Source of the DNA: Lonsdalea britannica
GTDB lineage: Bacteria > Pseudomonadota > Gammaproteobacteria > Enterobacterales > Enterobacteriaceae
Assembly: GCF_946477055.1 (NCBI RefSeq)
Contig: NZ_CAMKXG010000128.1
Coordinates: 1 to 10,001 of the forward strand
DNA: 10,001 nucleotides
Direction of reading: 5' to 3'
The translations under genes were made by a program, and so were the position numbers. The notes beneath the pieces were generated by a model. It was not told the DNA's origin and did not search any database. It was given only the letters and a program-made list of their open reading frames with translations. This document shows positions 6,620 through 10,001 of this stretch, in pieces (within the stretch, counting starts at the first letter, position 1; every line of letters begins with the position of its first letter).

Positions 6620-7042
6620 ATGACAGTGCAACAGTGGTGCTTTTCTTTTCGTGGCCGTCTTGGGCGGCGGGAATTCTGGCTGTGGATGGTGACCTGGGTA
6701 GTGCTGACGATTGCGCTCTTCGCACTGGCGGGGCAGAACTGGTTGCCGACTCAGACTGCCGCCTTCGCGCTGGTGGCGCTGATGTGGCCCACCTCTGCCG
6801 TACTGATAAAACGGCTGCACGATCGCAACAAGAGCGGGTGGTGGGCATTGCTGCTCGTGTTGGCGTGGCTATTGGGCAGCGGCAACTGGTATATGCTGCC
6901 TTCGCTGGGGCAGTGGGGGCTGGGGCGCTTCCTGCCCTCGTTGATCGGTATCATGATGTTGCTGGACTGCGGCTATTTTGCCGGAACGTCGGGCGCAAAC
7001 CGCTTTGGTCCAGAGCCGGAGCCGCTGCGGCTCCGTTCCTGA
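6620..7042 (+). CDS. yiiR: DUF805 inner-membrane protein YiiR
   Basis: Small membrane protein of unknown function, member of the DUF805 (YhaH/YiiR) family. The 140 residues contain four predicted membrane segments, roughly 20-38, 46-63, 74-95 and 104-121. The characteristic family motif is KRLHDRNKSGWW (64-75) between helices 2 and 3, plus the N-terminal FSFRGRLGRREFW (8-20). The tail after residue 122 is short and hydrophilic. It matches E. coli YiiR along its length (QTAAF, GNW, FVGT-like segments), which supports the gene name beyond the family. The start ATG 6620 has only GGCTTGAG upstream, a weak ribosome-binding site, but the next residues fit the family N-terminus exactly. Transcription is divergent from yiiQ. 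The gene converges with fpr, only 3 bp separating the stop codons. A 7-bp hairpin lies in its last codons. Confidence 0.9.
   Translation: MTVQQWCFSFRGRLGRREFWLWMVTWVVLTIALFALAGQNWLPTQTAAFALVALMWPTSAVLIKRLHDRNKSGWWALLLVLAWLLGSGNWYMLPSLGQWGLGRFLPSLIGIMMLLDCGYFAGTSGANRFGPEPEPLRLRS
7018..7034. repeat. hairpin in the last codons of yiiR
   Basis: GGAGCCG (7018-7024) and CGGCTCC (7028-7034) are perfect inverted repeats around a 3-nt loop, inside codons 133-139 of yiiR. It could impede both converging transcripts of yiiR and fpr. Neither side has a long T-tract (only TTT at 7043-7045), so termination would be inefficient or factor-dependent. Confidence 0.4.
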
Positions 7043-7045
7043 TTT

Positions 7046-7792
7046 CTACCAGTAATTTTCAGCGGTGATGTTGCCAGGCCGACGGCGCAAATGTTTCGTC
7101 ATCTGGCGCTCATCCTTCAGCAGTTGCTGAGTATCTCGCACCATCTGTGGATTGCCGCACACCATGACATGACTGGTGGCGGCATCCATCGGCAGGCCGA
7201 CCGCCGCTTCCAGCGCGCCGCTCGCGATCAGCGCAGGAACGCGTCCGGTGAGTGAACCGGCAGACTCCTCACGACTCACGACCGTTTGAATATGCAGCTT
7301 GCCGTTGTAGCGCTGTTGCAGCTGTTGCATGTGCGGCAGATAGCTGAGATCCCGGGCAAAGCGCGCCGCATGGACTAACACGATGTTCTTGAAGCGTTCT
7401 ACGCCGCGGCCTTCTTCCAGAATGGAGAGATAAGGACCGATGGCCGTGCCGGTCGCCAGCATCCATAGCGTGTCGCAGGGAGGCACTTCTTCCAGGACGA
7501 AGAAGCCAGCGGCTTCCTGCGTGATAAGCAGTTCGTCATTCTCTTTGAGCTGGTGCAGACGGGGGCTGAGTTTGCCTTCCGGCACATCCACCAGATAGAA
7601 CTCCAGCGTGTCGTTGCTGGGTGCATTCACGTACGAGTAAGCGCGTTGAACCCGCTCGCCGTCCACATCCAGCGCCAGCTTGGCGTACTGCCCGGCGGTA
7701 AACGTATTGACCGGCGCGCGTACCCGGAGGCTGAACAGACTTTCCGTCCAGTTTTCTACCTCAACCACCTTTCCCGTTAGCCATACTGCCAT
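7046..7792 (-). CDS. fpr: Ferredoxin/flavodoxin-NADP+ reductase
   Basis: Cytoplasmic FAD enzyme that moves electrons between NADPH and flavodoxin or ferredoxin, supplying reductant for radical-SAM enzymes, ribonucleotide reductase activation and oxidative-stress repair. The 248-residue product matches E. coli Fpr in length. FAD is bound by RAYSY (R50, Y52, S53) and by the stretch around EAAGFFVL (93-100). NADPH is bound by LATGTAIGPYLS (112-123) and by CGNPQMV. The family C-terminus ends in YW, with W248 stacking on the flavin. Start 7792 (MAVWLTGKV) is preferred over an in-frame ATG at 7831, because AGGAG at 7803-7807 lies 10 nt upstream and homologues begin here. It lies downstream of glpX on the same strand with a 165-bp gap, so it probably has its own promoter. 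A clear SoxS site, as controls E. coli fpr, could not be identified. Confidence 0.97.
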   Translation of the reverse strand: MAVWLTGKVVEVENWTESLFSLRVRAPVNTFTAGQYAKLALDVDGERVQRAYSYVNAPSNDTLEFYLVDVPEGKLSPRLHQLKENDELLITQEAAGFFVLEEVPPCDTLWMLATGTAIGPYLSILEEGRGVERFKNIVLVHAARFARDLSYLPHMQQLQQRYNGKLHIQTVVSREESAGSLTGRVPALIASGALEAAVGLPMDAATSHVMVCGNPQMVRDTQQLLKDERQMTKHLRRRPGNITAENYW

Positions 7793-7956
7793 AGTTCGAA
7801 TACTCCTGTTGCAGCCTGCCGCGAGCGGCACGATATCTCAATCTGCAAATGAATTAACATGGCTGTGCATAGGGTTTTTTCAGATGCAGAGCCGATGTGA
7901 GTCGGCCCCTAAGATACGCGATCTTTTAACAGCTGTGAAACAGTGTGAGTTTAGGT

Positions 7957-7965
7957 TTTATAACA
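7957..7965 (-). promoter_or_regulatory. weak candidate fpr promoter (extended -10)
   Basis: On the minus strand TGT followed by TATAAA (7962-7957) makes an extended -10 element overlapping the glpX stop codon. No acceptable -35 is visible (TCAGGC). Transcription from it would give fpr a leader of about 155 nt that includes the small dyad GCCGA/TCGGC at 7891-7906. The overlap with the end of glpX makes a chance match possible. Confidence 0.25.
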
Positions 7966-8968
7966 GAAATTCGTGCAACGCCTGATCTTTACGATCGAGG
8001 TAGTGGGTGGAGCGGATCCGGCGAATGGTGCGCGATTTACCTCGGATCAACAGCGTTTCCGTGGTGGCCATGTTGCCGCTGCGGGCAATGCCTTCCAGCA
8101 GATCGCCTTTGGTGATACCGGTAGCGGAGAAGATGACGTTGTCATTGCGAGCCATATCGCCGAGTGCCAGCACGTTGCCAGCTTCGATACCCATTTCGCG
8201 ACAACGCGCCAGTTCCTGCTCGCCGATACGACGGTTTTCTTCGTTATCGCCTTTCACTTCATGGCGAGCAAGCAGGCGGCCCTGCATATCGCCGTCCAGT
8301 GCCCGGATCACGGCGGCGGAAATAACGCCTTCCGGCGCGCCGCCAATGCCGTACAGCACGTCAACTTCGCTGTCTGGCATACAGGTGAGGATAGAGGCGG
8401 CCACATCGCCGTCCGGGATCGCGAAGACTTTCACGCCCAGGCGCTGCATCTCGGCGATGATCGCGTCATGGCGCGGCTTGGCCAGCGTGGTGACCGTCAG
8501 TTCATGCAGCGGTTTGTTCAGCTGTTTGGCGACGGCGCGCAGATTGTCTTCCAGCGGGCGGTTCAGATCGATCGCGCCTTTGGCCTGAGGACCGACGATC
8601 AGTTTTTCCATGTACATGTCCGGCGCGTGCAGGAAAGCGCCTTTCTCCGCTACCGCCAATACGGCGAGCGCGTTCGCCTGACCCATCGCGGTCATGCGGG
8701 TGCCCTCAATCGGGTCGACGGCGATATCCACCGCATCGCCCTGACCGGTCCCTACCGCTTCGCCGATGTACAGCATGGGGGCTTCGTCGATTTCACCTTC
8801 GCCAATGACGATCTGACCGTCAATGTCGACCTGATTCAGCATAATGCGCATGGCTTGAACCGCCGCGTTGTCCGCCGCGTTCTTGTCGCCGCGCCCCAGC
8901 CATTTGTAACCGGCCAGCGCCGCTGCTTCGGTGACGCGGGAAAACTCGATGGCTAATTCACGTTTCAT
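7958..8968 (-). CDS. glpX: Class II fructose-1,6-bisphosphatase
   Basis: Cytoplasmic metal-dependent phosphatase that converts fructose-1,6-bisphosphate to fructose-6-phosphate, the gluconeogenic reverse of phosphofructokinase. The 336 residues equal E. coli GlpX. Metal and catalytic residues are in place: D33, E57 in IGEGEIDEAP, then D85, E88 and T90 in DPIEGT. The conserved IPDGDVAASI and GIGGAPEGV blocks follow, the latter carrying the late metal-binding glutamate. The N-terminus MKRELAIEFSRVTEAA is nearly identical to the E. coli one, so the start is secure although the ribosome-binding site is weak. It lies 142 bp downstream of glpK on the same strand, as in the E. coli glpFKX operon. 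Between them are a GC-rich hairpin and a possible extended -10 promoter, so glpX may be expressed partly independently of glycerol induction. The last few residues (QALHEFLL) differ from E. coli. Confidence 0.97.
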   Translation of the reverse strand: MKRELAIEFSRVTEAAALAGYKWLGRGDKNAADNAAVQAMRIMLNQVDIDGQIVIGEGEIDEAPMLYIGEAVGTGQGDAVDIAVDPIEGTRMTAMGQANALAVLAVAEKGAFLHAPDMYMEKLIVGPQAKGAIDLNRPLEDNLRAVAKQLNKPLHELTVTTLAKPRHDAIIAEMQRLGVKVFAIPDGDVAASILTCMPDSEVDVLYGIGGAPEGVISAAVIRALDGDMQGRLLARHEVKGDNEENRRIGEQELARCREMGIEAGNVLALGDMARNDNVIFSATGITKGDLLEGIARSGNMATTETLLIRGKSRTIRRIRSTHYLDRKDQALHEFLL

Positions 8969-9010
8969 GGATATCTGTCCGTTATCTCTGGCAAGAATAA
9001 GTGCGGCAAT

Positions 9011-9039
9011 ATTATCACAGGGGTCGGAACGGGAGATAA
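9011..9039 (-). promoter_or_regulatory. candidate independent glpX promoter
   Basis: On the minus strand TGT followed by GATAAT (9016-9011) forms an extended -10 with five of six consensus bases; the -35 position 17 bp upstream (TTATCT, 9039-9034) is weak. It lies 42 bp before the glpX start and downstream of the glpK hairpin, so it could provide glycerol-independent transcription of glpX. Confidence 0.4.
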
Positions 9040-9051
9040 AGCGGCGGGGAG

Positions 9052-9075
9052 AAAATGGGCGCGGCAGATGCGCCC
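9052..9075 (-). terminator. weak intrinsic terminator or attenuating hairpin after glpK
   Basis: GGGCGC (9075-9070 on this strand) pairs with GCGCCC (9062-9057) around a 7-nt loop, followed by ATTTTC (9056-9051). The stem is short but all G-C; the T-run is only four. It lies 36 bp after the glpK stop and could reduce read-through into glpX. Confidence 0.5.
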
Positions 9076-9110
9076 GATCAAAGTTGTGGGGGATTTAAGC
9101 GACAGGCGAT

Positions 9111-10001
<891 letters not shown>

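Noticed and set aside
7793..7831. In-frame ATG at 7831 extending fpr by 13 residues
   Set aside because: The fpr ribosome-binding site AGGAG lies inside this extension, and homologues begin at the equivalent of 7792.
7852..7870. SoxS/MarA box for fpr
   Set aside because: GCAC followed by a TTAA-like half is present on the minus strand, but its spacing is off by one and several consensus positions fail; not strong enough to call.
7891..7906. Terminator after glpX
   Set aside because: GCCGA/TCGGC makes only a 5-bp stem and no T-tract follows in the direction of glpX transcription.

Overview
The window is about 10 kb of enterobacterial chromosome carrying a conserved central-metabolism and housekeeping block. 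Protein sequences and gene order match the Escherichia coli region fieF-pfkA-...-tpiA-yiiQ-yiiR-fpr-glpX-glpK closely: most proteins have the same length as their E. coli counterparts and all expected catalytic residues. Two things differ from the E. coli layout. The two genes between pfkA and tpiA are aguB and aguA (agmatine to putrescine) instead of sbp and cdh. The gene upstream of fieF is a frame-broken XRE-type regulator instead of cpxP. Together these suggest a member of Enterobacterales outside the E. coli/Salmonella group, perhaps Pectobacteriaceae or Yersiniaceae-like. That placement is inference and the sequence alone does not fix the genus.

Layout, left to right. At 106-539 (+) lies a small helix-turn-helix membrane-anchored regulator whose frame breaks near 380. 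At 639-1541 (+) is fieF, a cation diffusion facilitator. At 1767-2729 (+) is pfkA, preceded by an extended -10 promoter with a Cra-like operator and a leader hairpin, and followed by a strong intrinsic terminator. At 2914-4905 (+) aguB and aguA form a tight two-gene unit that ends at a bidirectional terminator shared with tpiA. At 5738-4971 (-) is tpiA, then yiiQ at 6455-5865 (-). yiiR runs divergently at 6620-7042 (+) and converges on fpr (7792-7046, -) with only 3 bp between their stop codons. glpX (8968-7958, -) and the 3' part of glpK (9111 to beyond the right edge, -) close the window.

Functionally, pfkA, tpiA and glpX act on fructose-6-P/fructose-1,6-bisphosphate and the triose phosphates. 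glpK feeds glycerol-3-phosphate into the same pool, and GlpX (class II fructose-1,6-bisphosphatase) runs the reverse of the PfkA step for gluconeogenesis from glycerol. AguA and AguB convert agmatine to putrescine in two steps. FieF (metal efflux) and Fpr (flavodoxin/ferredoxin reductase) serve metal and redox homeostasis.

I saw no mobile element, CRISPR array, tRNA/rRNA or undescribed multi-gene system. No gene-free stretch exceeds 300 bases; the longest is the pfkA upstream region (225 bp). The points that merit a second look are the broken regulator, the agu cassette in a glycolytic neighbourhood, and several hairpins and dyads in leaders and intergenic spaces.
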